Positions 37,092 to 45,557 of a stretch of 64,000 nt of DNA are shown one piece after another. Under the pieces are notes generated by a model that did not search any database, was not told where the DNA came from, and saw only the letters and a program-made list of their open reading frames with translations. How positions within the stretch are numbered: position 1 is the stretch's first letter; every line of letters begins with the position of its first letter. The position numbers and the translations under genes were made by a program. Origin of the DNA: Paraburkholderia hospita (GTDB taxonomy: Bacteria > Pseudomonadota > Gammaproteobacteria > Burkholderiales > Burkholderiaceae); assembly GCF_002902965.1 (NCBI RefSeq), contig NZ_CP026107.1, positions 248,001 to 312,000 of the forward strand. The letters run 5' to 3'.

Positions 37092-38722
37092 TGGAACTGT
37101 TTCTGCATTATCTCGGCATGCCGTATCTGCTGCGCGGCATCGGCTTCACGATCGCGGTGACGGCCCTCGGGCTCGCGGGCGGTGTCGTCGTAGGGCTGGT
37201 GCTCGTGGCGATGCAACTAAGCAGGGTCGGCCCGTTAGCGGCGCTCGCGCGCGGCTACACGGTGATCTTCCGCGGTACGCCGCTCATCCTGCAACTCGTG
37301 TTCGCGTATGACGCGTTGCCACATATCGGGCTGAAGCTGAGCGCAATAGGCGCCGCCGGTCTCGCGCTCGCAGCAAACGAGGGACCGTTCATCGCCGAGA
37401 TCCTGCGGGCTGGCGTGCTCGGCGTCGAACGCGGCCAACTGCTCGCAGGACAGGCGCTTGGCATGACGCCGTCCGTCCTGATGCGCCGCGTGATCGCACC
37501 GCAGGCAATCCGCGCAATCGTGCCGGCGCTTGGCAACGAATCGGTCAGCGCGTTGAAGAACTCATCGCTGGCCTCGGTGATCGCCGTCGATGAGCTGACG
37601 TTGCGCAGCACGCAGCTCGCGTCATCGACGTTCGACTTCTTCTCGATCTTCTTCGCATCCGGGCTGATGTACCTGATTTTGACAGGGGCGGTTGCCGTGA
37701 TCCAGTTGATCGCGGAAGCCGCGCTCGATCTCGATCGTCCCGCGTCCGGGGGTTTCGCGCGGTTGTTGCCGTGGCGCCGTGCCGCCGTGACGGAGGAGGC
37801 AGCGCCAGGCGCGCGAGCGGCGCCTCGGCCCGAGCCGTTCACTGCCGACCCGCTTCGCGAGAGCGATCCGCCCACACGCAGACCGGCGTACAGCCGGGCA
37901 GATCATGCAAAGCGCTACGCGGAACTTGCTCGGCAGGGCGCAGCGGTGAAGGTGAGCGCCCTGCGCAAACAGTACGGCAAGCAGCCAGTGCTTGATGGAT
38001 TCGACCTGACTGTTCGCTTCGGTGAAGTCGTCGTGGTGCTCGGGCCGAGCGGCTCAGGCAAGAGCACGCTGCTCCGTTGCATCAACCACCTCGAACACTG
38101 GGACGCGGGCGAAATTCGCATTGACGGAAGGCGCGTTGGCTTTCGCGCCGACGGCCGGCCAATGACGCAGCACGACATCGCGAACGAGCGCGCGAGCATC
38201 GGCGTCGGCATGGTGTTTCAGCAGTTCAATCTGTTCAGTCACCTGAGCGCGTGCGAGAACATCGCGGGGCCTTTGCGGTGGGTGCATGGCATGGGGCCCG
38301 CCGACGCGGAGCGCCGCGCACATGAGCTGCTTGAACGCGTCGGCCTCGGTCATCGCGCCCACGCATTGCCGCGCCATCTTTCTGGCGGGCAGCAACAGCG
38401 TGTTGCGATCGCCCGTGCGCTGGCTCCCAATCCCCGCGTACTGCTGCTCGATGAACCGACGTCCGCCCTCGACCCGGAGCTCGTCGGCGAGGTGTTAGAC
38501 GTGATCCAGCGGCTCGCGATCGAAGACGGCCTGACCATGATCATCTCCACCCATCAATTGCGTTTCGCCGATCAGGTTGCCGATCGCGTCGTCTTTATGA
38601 GCGGCGGCATGGTCGTCGAAGAGGGACCTGCGCACGATGTGCTCACGCATCCGAGGCATCCTTTGACGAGTCGATTTCTGAGCGTGATGGGCGCTGACAG
38701 CGGGTTCGAAGTCGCGTCATGA
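37091..38722 (+). CDS. Second fused permease-ATPase ABC transporter
   Basis: This 543-aa fusion has a HisM/GlnP-type permease (residues of about 10-215, with IFRGTPLILQLVFAYDALP and AGQALGMTPSVLMRRVIAPQ), an Ala/Pro/Arg-rich linker (about 230-285), and a GlnQ-type ATPase (about 290-535, with GPSGSGKSTLL, LSGGQQQRVAIARA and LLLDEPTSALD). It is translationally coupled to the binding protein before it. The same domain order occurs in the protein at 28493, so the two transporters probably share an ancestor that was already fused. The substrate is likely a small nitrogen compound, judged from the flanking amidases. Confidence 0.9.
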   Translation: MELFLHYLGMPYLLRGIGFTIAVTALGLAGGVVVGLVLVAMQLSRVGPLAALARGYTVIFRGTPLILQLVFAYDALPHIGLKLSAIGAAGLALAANEGPFIAEILRAGVLGVERGQLLAGQALGMTPSVLMRRVIAPQAIRAIVPALGNESVSALKNSSLASVIAVDELTLRSTQLASSTFDFFSIFFASGLMYLILTGAVAVIQLIAEAALDLDRPASGGFARLLPWRRAAVTEEAAPGARAAPRPEPFTADPLRESDPPTRRPAYSRADHAKRYAELARQGAAVKVSALRKQYGKQPVLDGFDLTVRFGEVVVVLGPSGSGKSTLLRCINHLEHWDAGEIRIDGRRVGFRADGRPMTQHDIANERASIGVGMVFQQFNLFSHLSACENIAGPLRWVHGMGPADAERRAHELLERVGLGHRAHALPRHLSGGQQQRVAIARALAPNPRVLLLDEPTSALDPELVGEVLDVIQRLAIEDGLTMIISTHQLRFADQVADRVVFMSGGMVVEEGPAHDVLTHPRHPLTSRFLSVMGADSGFEVAS

Positions 38723-38835
38723 GCGTAGCGTGCGCTAGCCCGCCGCGACGGTGACGTCGTGTTGTGTAGCGTATCGTCGCAAGCATGAACCACGTGATCA
38801 ATCAATGGCGCGCAACGCGGTAGCGGTTGCGCAAG

Positions 38836-39597
38836 TTATCGGCTGGCCGGTTGCGTCAACCAGTTCAGGCAATTGCGCCATAGCCGCTCGTAGCCCGGCC
38901 ATGCCGAAAACTCGGGCGGGAGCCAGTGCACCGACATGTCGCTAGTCCATGCGAGCGTGCGGCCCGCGCCGAAGTGTCCGGCGACAAGCAGCGGATGCCC
39001 GGTGCCGGGTACTGTCGCGATCAGTTGCGCATCGGGCTTCAATTCGACTTCGTTATAGCCGAGCAGATGAGGCCAGTCTGTGCCCAGACCTTCGACTACC
39101 GGATGCGCGGCGGCCACATGCGGCGTGAAACCTTCAGGCACCTCTACGCGATCGTCGTATGGCAGGCAGCGCACCGGAAGCACGTCTTCCACGGGCGTAT
39201 TGCGAAAGCGGGCGCTACCGTTGATGCCCTGAAAACTCAGATACCCGCCGATCATCATCAGCCCGCCGCCGCCGCTGACGTAATCGCGCAAGAGCTTGAG
39301 CCGGTTCGGCGTGCGTACGCTTCTGATCCAGGTGTCGGGGTGCAGCAGCAAGGTATTTGCACCGATGTCGGAAAGGATGATCGCGTCCCACGCGTTGAGG
39401 TCGATTAGCGTCGCAGGAAAGTGCGTTTGCGCTTCGTGGCTCGGCATATGGGTGACCGCATAATCGCCATGCTCGAACAGTTTCAGAAACGCATCCGCGC
39501 CGCTGTGATGCGTGATCGACGCGAATTGGTCGAAGCCCTTGGCATGGGTGGCGGTGGAGGTCCACGATTCGCCGGCGAGCAGCACTTTCTTCTTCAT
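38836..39597 (-). CDS. Glutamine amidotransferase-like protein (GATase1_like/DUF1355)
   Basis: This 253-aa protein has the flavodoxin-like fold of class I glutamine amidotransferase relatives. It opens KKKVLLAGESWTSTATHAKG and contains DAIILSDIGANTLLL and SGGGGLMMIGGYLSFQG. No cysteine sits at the usual nucleophile elbow, where GGYLS is read, so it is unlikely to release ammonia from glutamine. AAGGAAA precedes the ATG. It follows the phosphotriesterase-family gene by 25 bases on the same strand, so the two form an operon under the LacI operator at 40790. Confidence 0.8.
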   Translation of the reverse strand: MKKKVLLAGESWTSTATHAKGFDQFASITHHSGADAFLKLFEHGDYAVTHMPSHEAQTHFPATLIDLNAWDAIILSDIGANTLLLHPDTWIRSVRTPNRLKLLRDYVSGGGGLMMIGGYLSFQGINGSARFRNTPVEDVLPVRCLPYDDRVEVPEGFTPHVAAAHPVVEGLGTDWPHLLGYNEVELKPDAQLIATVPGTGHPLLVAGHFGAGRTLAWTSDMSVHWLPPEFSAWPGYERLWRNCLNWLTQPASR

Positions 39598-39622
39598 GTG
39601 ATTTCCTTGCGTAGGGTGATCG

Positions 39623-40714
39623 TTAGCTGGCGTTCGCGCGGCTCCAGAACACGCGCGCTGGATTGGCCGCCAGCAGCGTTTCGATCTGCGCGTCGGTCAC
39701 GCCATGCCGTTTCAGGCGCGGCACGAAGTGCTCGAGAATGTACCCGTAACCAAAGCCGCCGTAGCGGGTGAGCATCATCTTCAGAAATACGTCCTGCGAA
39801 AGCAGCACGCGGTCCACATAACCGGCGTCGATCAGCGCGCGAATCGCCCGCGCGTTTTCCTCATCCGAAGGCGACTGTGCCTGTTCGTCCGCGTAGTAGT
39901 AGTCCATGCCGATCATGTCGTATTCGAGCCACGCGCCGCGCTGTGCCAGCGAGTGCTGGTAAGCGACGTCGTAGAGGCTTGGATTCATATGACACAGCAC
40001 CGTGTGCTGCACATCGGCGCCTTCCGCTTCGACAATGTCGAGCACCCGGTGACCATGCCGCACCCAGCCCGGAAGATGCACCGACAACGGCACGCGGGTC
40101 GCGGCGCTCGCGCGCGCGGCGGCGCGCAGCGACTTTTCTTCCTCGGCGGTAAATGCCGCGGACACGCCGATTTCGCCGATCAGGCCGGCGGCCACCTCCG
40201 GTTTGCGTTCGAGCGCGCCCACCTCGAACATCAACAGTTCGGCGAGTTCTTCGACTGAACGCTCCCGTACATAGGCCGGATGCGAGGGTTCGAGGTAAAA
40301 GCCCGTCGACATCACAATATGCAGGCCGGTGCGGCGCGCGATCTGCTGCAGTGCCGCCGGGTCGCGCCCGATCCCGATATTGGTCGGGTCGACCACGGTC
40401 GCGCCGCCCAGCTCGCGAAATTTAAGCAACTCTTCGACGGCAAGATCGACGTCGACAAGCCGGCAGTTGTCGCGGTTCATTAGCGGATTCATGCGCAACG
40501 CGCCGAGTATCCCGATGTGGACTTTCTGTTCGCCGATATGGCCTGCCGCGCAACATGCGGGCGGCACCCATTTGTTCGACGCATCGATCAGGATGTGCTC
40601 GTGCATCAGCGTGATGCCCATCTCGCTGACGGGCACCCGTCCCAGGACGGTCATCACGTAGCCGCTGTCGACGCCGACGGTCGGCTGGAGCCGGGTAGAT
40701 TCGGACACTGTCAT
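39623..40714 (-). CDS. Phosphotriesterase-family metal-dependent hydrolase
   Basis: This 363-aa TIM-barrel enzyme carries MHEHILID (metal HxH, about residues 37-44), IGEIGVS (the bridging ligand is Glu, not carbamylated Lys), LSVHLPGW and HTVLCHMNP (metal His), and LLSQDVFLK (catalytic Asp). The Glu ligand is typical of the lactonase and PTER/Php branch, so a lactone or sugar lactone is a more likely substrate than an organophosphate. GAGG lies six bases before the ATG. It heads a two-gene operon divergent from the lacI-type gene. Confidence 0.85.
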   Translation of the reverse strand: MTVSESTRLQPTVGVDSGYVMTVLGRVPVSEMGITLMHEHILIDASNKWVPPACCAAGHIGEQKVHIGILGALRMNPLMNRDNCRLVDVDLAVEELLKFRELGGATVVDPTNIGIGRDPAALQQIARRTGLHIVMSTGFYLEPSHPAYVRERSVEELAELLMFEVGALERKPEVAAGLIGEIGVSAAFTAEEEKSLRAAARASAATRVPLSVHLPGWVRHGHRVLDIVEAEGADVQHTVLCHMNPSLYDVAYQHSLAQRGAWLEYDMIGMDYYYADEQAQSPSDEENARAIRALIDAGYVDRVLLSQDVFLKMMLTRYGGFGYGYILEHFVPRLKRHGVTDAQIETLLAANPARVFWSRANAS

Positions 40715-40789
40715 CGTGTGCCTCGCGTGTGCCCATGTTGCCGCCGGGCAGTCCTGGCAGGTGGGCCAAAGTTAATTAACGCGCATCAA

Positions 40790-40805
40790 AGTAAAGCGCT
40801 TTACT
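40790..40805. promoter_or_regulatory. LacI-family operator, hydrolase side
   Basis: AGTAAAGCGCTTTACT is a perfect 16-bp palindrome. Its 14-bp core is repeated exactly at 41018-41031. It lies just downstream of a -10 box (CATAAT, complement of 40810-40815) whose -35 (TTGACA, complement of 40832-40837) is 16 bases further up. Binding here would block the phosphotriesterase promoter. Confidence 0.85.
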
Positions 40806-40809
40806 AGAA

Positions 40810-40837
40810 ATTATGTCGATTCAAGCCTGGCTGTCAA
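40810..40837 (-). promoter_or_regulatory. Sigma-70 promoter for the phosphotriesterase operon
   Basis: On the minus strand, a consensus -35 (TTGACA) and a near-consensus -10 (CATAAT) are separated by 16 bases. They point toward the gene at 40714. The LacI operator follows directly. Confidence 0.7.
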
Positions 40838-40985
40838 CGAAATCAAAAAAAGACGGTTGGAAATGTATGAGCACACACGGTGAACACCTGAACACCATTT
40901 TGGTGCTTGTTTATAGGTATTTTCCACACGAATCACTGAGCAGGTCAGGCTGCATTTCGCATGCGGAAAAATTTTGGCAAGGCGC

Positions 40986-41014
40986 TTGACAATCGAAATA
41001 TGGTTGCATTCAAT
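40986..41014 (+). promoter_or_regulatory. Sigma-70 promoter for the lacI-type gene and ABC operon
   Basis: TTGACA at 40986-40991 is followed after 17 bases by TTCAAT at 41009-41014, a four-of-six match to the -10. The second LacI operator starts four bases later, so the promoter is probably autorepressed. Confidence 0.65.
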
Positions 41015-41017
41015 CAA

Positions 41018-41031
41018 GTAAAGCGCTTTAC
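41018..41031. promoter_or_regulatory. LacI-family operator, regulator side
   Basis: GTAAAGCGCTTTAC is a perfect palindrome identical to the core of the operator at 40790. The two sites are 227 bases apart, centre to centre, and each follows the -10 of a divergent promoter. Confidence 0.85.
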
Positions 41032-41083
41032 AAGTCCGAAGCGCAGCAACCAGCCATCTGATGAATTTTCCTGTGAGGTACGC

Positions 41084-42100
41084 GTGACGCAACGCCGTTT
41101 CATACCGGGTTTGAAGGACGTGGCACGCACAGCGGGCGTTTCGATGACCACCGTGTCGCGCTACCTGAACGCGGACCTCGTGCTGCCGCCCGACACCGCG
41201 CAACGCGTCGACACGGCGATCCGCCAGCTCGGCTACGTGCCGAACCCACATGCGCGCAGTCTCGGGCGCGGGCGTTCGGACACGATCGGCCTCGTCATAC
41301 CGACCATCGCCAACCCGTTCTTCGCGCTGCTCGCTGCCGCCGTCGAGGAGGCAGCCGAAGCGAAGGGCTTAGGCGTGCTGCTGAACGCGACGTCGAACAA
41401 TGCGAGCCGCGAATTGCAGCACGTGGCGCGGATGCGGCGCAACCAGGTGAGCGGCCTGCTGTTCGTCAGCGCGCATTACCACACCCCCGAACTGGTCCAG
41501 GCGCTGAACGACACGCGCGGCCTCGTGCTGATCGACGAAGACATTCCGGGCGTGCACAGCGCGAAGGTGCTGTACGACAACTATCGCGGCGGCTGGCTGG
41601 CCGGCGAGCACTTCGTCGAACACGGCCATCGGCGCATTGCATTCATCGGCGGCCCGTCGGAACTTGCGAGCACGCGCGACCGCTTTGCCGGCTTGCGCGA
41701 TGCGGCCGCGCAGGCGGACGCCGAAGTCACGTTCGAAATGTACGGGGCTTATGCCGCCGCGCACGGCGAGGACGCGGCGCGCGCGCTGTTGAGTCTCGGG
41801 CGACCGCCGACCGCCGTATTCGTATCGAGCGGCGAAATCATGATCGGCCTGCTCGACGCGCTGCATCGCGCCGGCGTGGCGGTGCCCGAACGTCTGTCGC
41901 TGATCGTGTTCGACGACGCAGGCCCTTTGCATCTGTTCGATCCGCCGTTGACCGCGATCCGCCAACCGATCGCGGAGCTGGGCGCGCGTGCCGTGGAACT
42001 GATGCTCGCCGCATCGCACGGCGACCCCGCAGAAACCGAAGTCCGTCTTCCGGTGGAGCTCGTGAAACGGGCTTCCGTGGCTCCGCCGGCATCCGTCTGA
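41084..42100 (+). CDS. LacI-family transcriptional repressor
   Basis: This 338-aa repressor has the N-terminal helix-turn-helix LKDVARTAGVSMTTVSRYLN (about residues 10-29), the hinge helix region with PNPHARSLGRG, and a periplasmic-binding-like effector domain (DTIGLVIPTIANPFF onward). The GTG at 41084 has GAGG six bases upstream and places the DNA-binding domain at the natural N-terminus. A longer frame to 40961 would put the promoter and operator inside the coding region, so it is rejected. It probably binds the two palindromes at 40790 and 41018 and releases them when the imported sugar or a derivative is present. Confidence 0.92.
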   Translation: MTQRRFIPGLKDVARTAGVSMTTVSRYLNADLVLPPDTAQRVDTAIRQLGYVPNPHARSLGRGRSDTIGLVIPTIANPFFALLAAAVEEAAEAKGLGVLLNATSNNASRELQHVARMRRNQVSGLLFVSAHYHTPELVQALNDTRGLVLIDEDIPGVHSAKVLYDNYRGGWLAGEHFVEHGHRRIAFIGGPSELASTRDRFAGLRDAAAQADAEVTFEMYGAYAAAHGEDAARALLSLGRPPTAVFVSSGEIMIGLLDALHRAGVAVPERLSLIVFDDAGPLHLFDPPLTAIRQPIAELGARAVELMLAASHGDPAETEVRLPVELVKRASVAPPASV

Positions 42101-42125
42101 TTGCTGCCCGTACTCTGGAGGAGTT

Positions 42126-43079
42126 ATGAACAAGGCACTACGTTTTGCGTTTAGCTGTTCCGTTGCGCTAATGGGCCTCGCGGGCTTTAGCGCGCCTGCG
42201 CCTGCAGCCGGCACGCCGACTTACGCGCTGATCGTGATCAACCAGCAGGCGGCTTTCTTCAACCAGATGCGCGCCGGCGCCGAGGAGGAGGCGAAGAAGC
42301 GCGGCGTCAAGCTAGTCGTGTTCAACGCCAATGACGTGTCTTCAGCGCAGGTCAACGCGATCGACGACTACGTACAGCAGAAAGTGGACGGTATCGTGGT
42401 CGATGCGATCGACGTGAACGCGGTGCGCGGTGCGATCCGCAACGCAACTGCCGCGGGGATTCCGGTGGTGGGACTCGACGCTGTGCTGCCGCCGGGCCCG
42501 CAGAAGGCGCAGGTCGCCGTGGACAATACGGTCGGCTCGAAGGAGCTGGCGGCGCGCTACCTGGACTACGTCGCAAAGAACCCGCAAGGCAGCGCGCATA
42601 TCGGCATCGTTGGCGCGCTGAGTTCGGTGATCCAGAACACGCGCCAGAAGATCTTCCAGGACGTGATCGCGGCGAGCGGAAAGGTGACGGTGGCCGGTGT
42701 GGTCGACGGCCAGAACACTCAGGATATCGCGCTTTCGGCAGCCGAAAACCTGCTGACCGCCAACCCCGACCTCGACGCCATCTACGCGACCGGCGAGCCG
42801 GCCATGCTGGGTGCGATCGCCGCGGTGCAGGCGCAAGGGCGCGCCGACAAGGTGAAGGTGATCGGCTGGGACCTCGCGCCGGAAGTGATTCGCGGCATCG
42901 ACCGCGGCGTGGTGCTCGGCGTGCTGCAGCAGGATCCCCCCGCGATGGGCCGCGCGGCGATCGCGCAGATCGATAACGCGCACAGCGGCAAGCCGGTGCA
43001 GCAGGTGGTGATGACGCCGGTGACCTACGTGACGAAGGCGAACGTCGGCGCGTATCGCAACCTCTTTGCGGCGAAATGA
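42126..43079 (+). CDS. Periplasmic sugar-binding protein (RbsB type)
   Basis: This 317-aa protein has a signal peptide (residues 1-28, ending APAPAAGTP) and a Peripla_BP_4 fold with YALIVINQQAAFFNQM, GIVVDAIDVNAVRG, VVGLDAVLPPG and VAVDNTVGSKELAARY. It is encoded 25 bases after the repressor gene and overlaps the ATPase gene by four bases. It captures the inducing sugar-like ligand for the ABC transporter. Confidence 0.92.
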   Translation: MNKALRFAFSCSVALMGLAGFSAPAPAAGTPTYALIVINQQAAFFNQMRAGAEEEAKKRGVKLVVFNANDVSSAQVNAIDDYVQQKVDGIVVDAIDVNAVRGAIRNATAAGIPVVGLDAVLPPGPQKAQVAVDNTVGSKELAARYLDYVAKNPQGSAHIGIVGALSSVIQNTRQKIFQDVIAASGKVTVAGVVDGQNTQDIALSAAENLLTANPDLDAIYATGEPAMLGAIAAVQAQGRADKVKVIGWDLAPEVIRGIDRGVVLGVLQQDPPAMGRAAIAQIDNAHSGKPVQQVVMTPVTYVTKANVGAYRNLFAAK

Positions 43080-43867
43080 CCATGCAGGCGCTCATCACTA
43101 TGAAGCCATCCCCGACCGCCGCAGCCGCCAGGCCGCGCGTGCCGATTCTCGCGATGAAGGGCATTCGCAAATCGTTCGGCTCGTTTCCCGCGTTGCGCGG
43201 CATCGATCTCGATCTTTACGCCGGCGAATGCGTCGGCCTGATCGGCGACAACGCGGCCGGCAAATCGACGTTGACCAAGGTGATGGCAGGCACCTATTTG
43301 CCCGACGCCGGCACGATTCACATTGAAGGCAACGAAGTGCGCTTCACTGGACCGGCCGACGCGCGGGCCCGTCACATCGAAATGGTCTATCAGGATCTGA
43401 GCCTGTGCGACACCGTCGATGTGGTCGGCAACCTGTATCTCGGGCGCGAACTGTGCAAGGGCGGCATGCTGCAGCACAAGCGCATGCTGGCCGAAGCGCG
43501 CACGCTGCTCGACCGGCTCAAGATTCGCATTCCGAACCTGAGCAACACCGTTGAGCAGTTGTCGGGCGGGCAACGGCAGTCGATCGCGATCGCGCGCGCC
43601 GCGTCGTTTTCGCCGCGCGTGCTGATCATGGACGAACCCACGTCGGCGCTCGCCGTCGCAGAAGTCGATGCGGTGCTCGACCTGATCAATCGCGTCAAGG
43701 CGCAGGGAGTGGCCGTCGTGCTGATTACGCACCGGCTGCAGGATCTGTTCCGGGTCTGCGACCGGATCGCCGTGATGTACGAAGGCACCAAGGTTGCCGA
43801 GCGGCAGCTCGACGAGACCAGCCTGGAAGAACTGGTTCAGCTGATTGTCGGAAGGAGACACGGATGA
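43076..43867 (+). CDS. Sugar ABC transporter ATPase, single-domain (FrcA type)
   Basis: This 263-aa protein has one ABC domain, unlike the two-domain ATPase at 24218, and so resembles FrcA-type subunits. Walker A is GDNAAGKSTL (about residues 59-68), with Ala in place of the usual Gly. The signature is LSGGQRQSIAIARA and Walker B is VLIMDEPTSALA. It presumably works as a homodimer. The start ATG overlaps the binding-protein stop (ATGA), and its own stop overlaps the next start. Confidence 0.9.
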   Translation: MTMQALITMKPSPTAAAARPRVPILAMKGIRKSFGSFPALRGIDLDLYAGECVGLIGDNAAGKSTLTKVMAGTYLPDAGTIHIEGNEVRFTGPADARARHIEMVYQDLSLCDTVDVVGNLYLGRELCKGGMLQHKRMLAEARTLLDRLKIRIPNLSNTVEQLSGGQRQSIAIARAASFSPRVLIMDEPTSALAVAEVDAVLDLINRVKAQGVAVVLITHRLQDLFRVCDRIAVMYEGTKVAERQLDETSLEELVQLIVGRRHG

Positions 43868-44862
43868 GCACCACGCCTTATACCGAGCGCGAATTCGGCT
43901 CGCGCTCGCGCGACTACTTTGCCAATCACGCGCAGGTGCTGTCGATTGCCGGTTTTTTTGTCGGATGTTGCGTGGTGTTTGCGCTCGGCAGCAACACGTT
44001 TCTGACCACGGGCAATGCGCTAAACGTGTTGCGTCAGCTAGCGCCGATTCTGGTGGTGGCGATTGCGATGACCTTCGTCATCACGACCGGCGGCATTGAT
44101 CTGTCGGTCGGCTCGATGGCCGCGCTGACCAACGCGCTGGTCGCGATCCTGATCCAGCATGGCGTGCCGTGGCCTGCTGCGATGCTCGCGATCCTCGCGC
44201 TCGGCGGCGCTATCGGCTGGCTGCAAGGATGGATTTCGGCCAGCCAGGCCATACCGTCCTTCATCGTGACGCTGGCCACCATGTCGACGCTGCGCGGCAT
44301 TGCGCTCTATTCGACCAAGGGCTTTTCAGTGCCAATCGAATCGGGCACGGGCTTCGACTTCATCGGCACCGGCATGCTGTTCGACGTACCGGTGCCGGCA
44401 TTGATCGCGGTGATCGTATGCGTGCTCGGCTACGTGTATCTGAACCGCGGTCGCTATGGCCGACGCGTGGTAGCGGTCGGCGCGAATGCCGAAGCTGCAC
44501 GGCGCGCCGGCATGCCGACGCTGCGCATCAAGAGTTCGGTGTTCCTGCTGACCGGTCTCGCCTCCGCGGCGGCCGGGTTGATTCTCGCGTCGCGGCTCGG
44601 CTCGGGCTCGTCGAATGCGGCGGTGGGCTTCGAGCTGGATGTGATCGCGGCGGTTGTGCTGGGCGGCACGTCGCTGATGGGCGGCCGCGCCACCATCACC
44701 GGCACGATCCTTGGCTCACTAACCATCGCGGTGATCGGCAACGGGCTGATTCTGATGCACATCTCCCCGTTCTTCACGCAGATCATCACCGGCGTGATCA
44801 TTCTCGGCGCGATCTGGTTGAACACCCGGATGTTCGGCCGCTACAAATCGTCAAAGAAATAG
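43864..44862 (+). CDS. Sugar ABC transporter permease (RbsC/FrcC type)
   Basis: This 332-aa permease has about eight to ten spans and the signature ITTGGIDLSVGSMAALTNAL (about residues 76-95). A second conserved stretch is FELDVIAAVVLGGTSLMGGR. It overlaps the ATPase gene by four bases, which fits tight co-expression with the binding protein and ATPase. It is only a distant relative of the permease at 22072. Confidence 0.92.
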   Translation: MSTTPYTEREFGSRSRDYFANHAQVLSIAGFFVGCCVVFALGSNTFLTTGNALNVLRQLAPILVVAIAMTFVITTGGIDLSVGSMAALTNALVAILIQHGVPWPAAMLAILALGGAIGWLQGWISASQAIPSFIVTLATMSTLRGIALYSTKGFSVPIESGTGFDFIGTGMLFDVPVPALIAVIVCVLGYVYLNRGRYGRRVVAVGANAEAARRAGMPTLRIKSSVFLLTGLASAAAGLILASRLGSGSSNAAVGFELDVIAAVVLGGTSLMGGRATITGTILGSLTIAVIGNGLILMHISPFFTQIITGVIILGAIWLNTRMFGRYKSSKK

Positions 44863-44878
44863 CGAGGGCTTCTTTTAG

Positions 44879-45535
44879 ATGACTACGCAACATTCAACGA
44901 CTCACACGGAACGTCTGCTCGCGGCCAATGCCGGCCCGTGGCAGGCCATGCAGGAGCACCGGTTTGTGGTCGACATCGAGCGCAACCGTTTGCCGGCAGA
45001 CACGTTCAACCGTTACTTGGCCTATGAAGGGCGCTTCGTCGAAACCGCCATCGGGATATTCGGCCATGCGCTGATCAAGGCGCCAGCGATCGCGCAGAAA
45101 CACTGGCTGATCGGCGTGCTGAACGCATTGTCCACCGAGCAGGTGCCATATTTCGATCGTACCTTCGCAGCGCTCGCGTTGCCGGCGCCACGCAGCGATG
45201 CGCGGCTGCCTGCCGGTGTCACTGCATTCGATACCGGCATGCTCGAAATCGCGCAGCAAGGCCGGTACGAGGACGTGATCGTCGCGATGCTGACGGCGGA
45301 ATGGATGTATGGCACCTGGTGCACGCGCGCGAACCGGACGCCGCACGACAACGGCTACATACGCGACTGGGTCGCACTGCACGCGGAAGCTACGTTCAAT
45401 GCCCAGGTGCAATGGCTGAAAGCACAGGTGAACGGCTGGAGCGCGGAGCAGTTCGATTTCGAGCGCAGCAGCGCGATCTTTGCGAAGGTGCTCGCCCTGG
45501 AAATCGATTTTCACAGTGCCTGTTACGAAGTCTGA
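44879..45535 (+). CDS. TenA-family protein, TenA_E-like subtype
   Basis: This 218-aa all-helical TenA/THI-4 protein contains FNRYLAYEGRFVETAIGIFGH and AEWMYGTWCTRAN. TenA enzymes split aminopyrimidines in thiamine salvage using a catalytic cysteine in a PC-type motif. Here that helix carries Glu-Trp instead (AEWMY), as in the TenA_E subtype, and the late conserved Glu region is KVLALEIDFHSACYE. The role may be hydrolysis of a pyrimidine-like or other amine substrate. It lies inside a sugar operon, not a thiamine operon, which argues for a different substrate. Confidence 0.82.
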   Translation: MTTQHSTTHTERLLAANAGPWQAMQEHRFVVDIERNRLPADTFNRYLAYEGRFVETAIGIFGHALIKAPAIAQKHWLIGVLNALSTEQVPYFDRTFAALALPAPRSDARLPAGVTAFDTGMLEIAQQGRYEDVIVAMLTAEWMYGTWCTRANRTPHDNGYIRDWVALHAEATFNAQVQWLKAQVNGWSAEQFDFERSSAIFAKVLALEIDFHSACYEV

Positions 45536-45557
45536 CGACTATTGCGGATACGATCAA

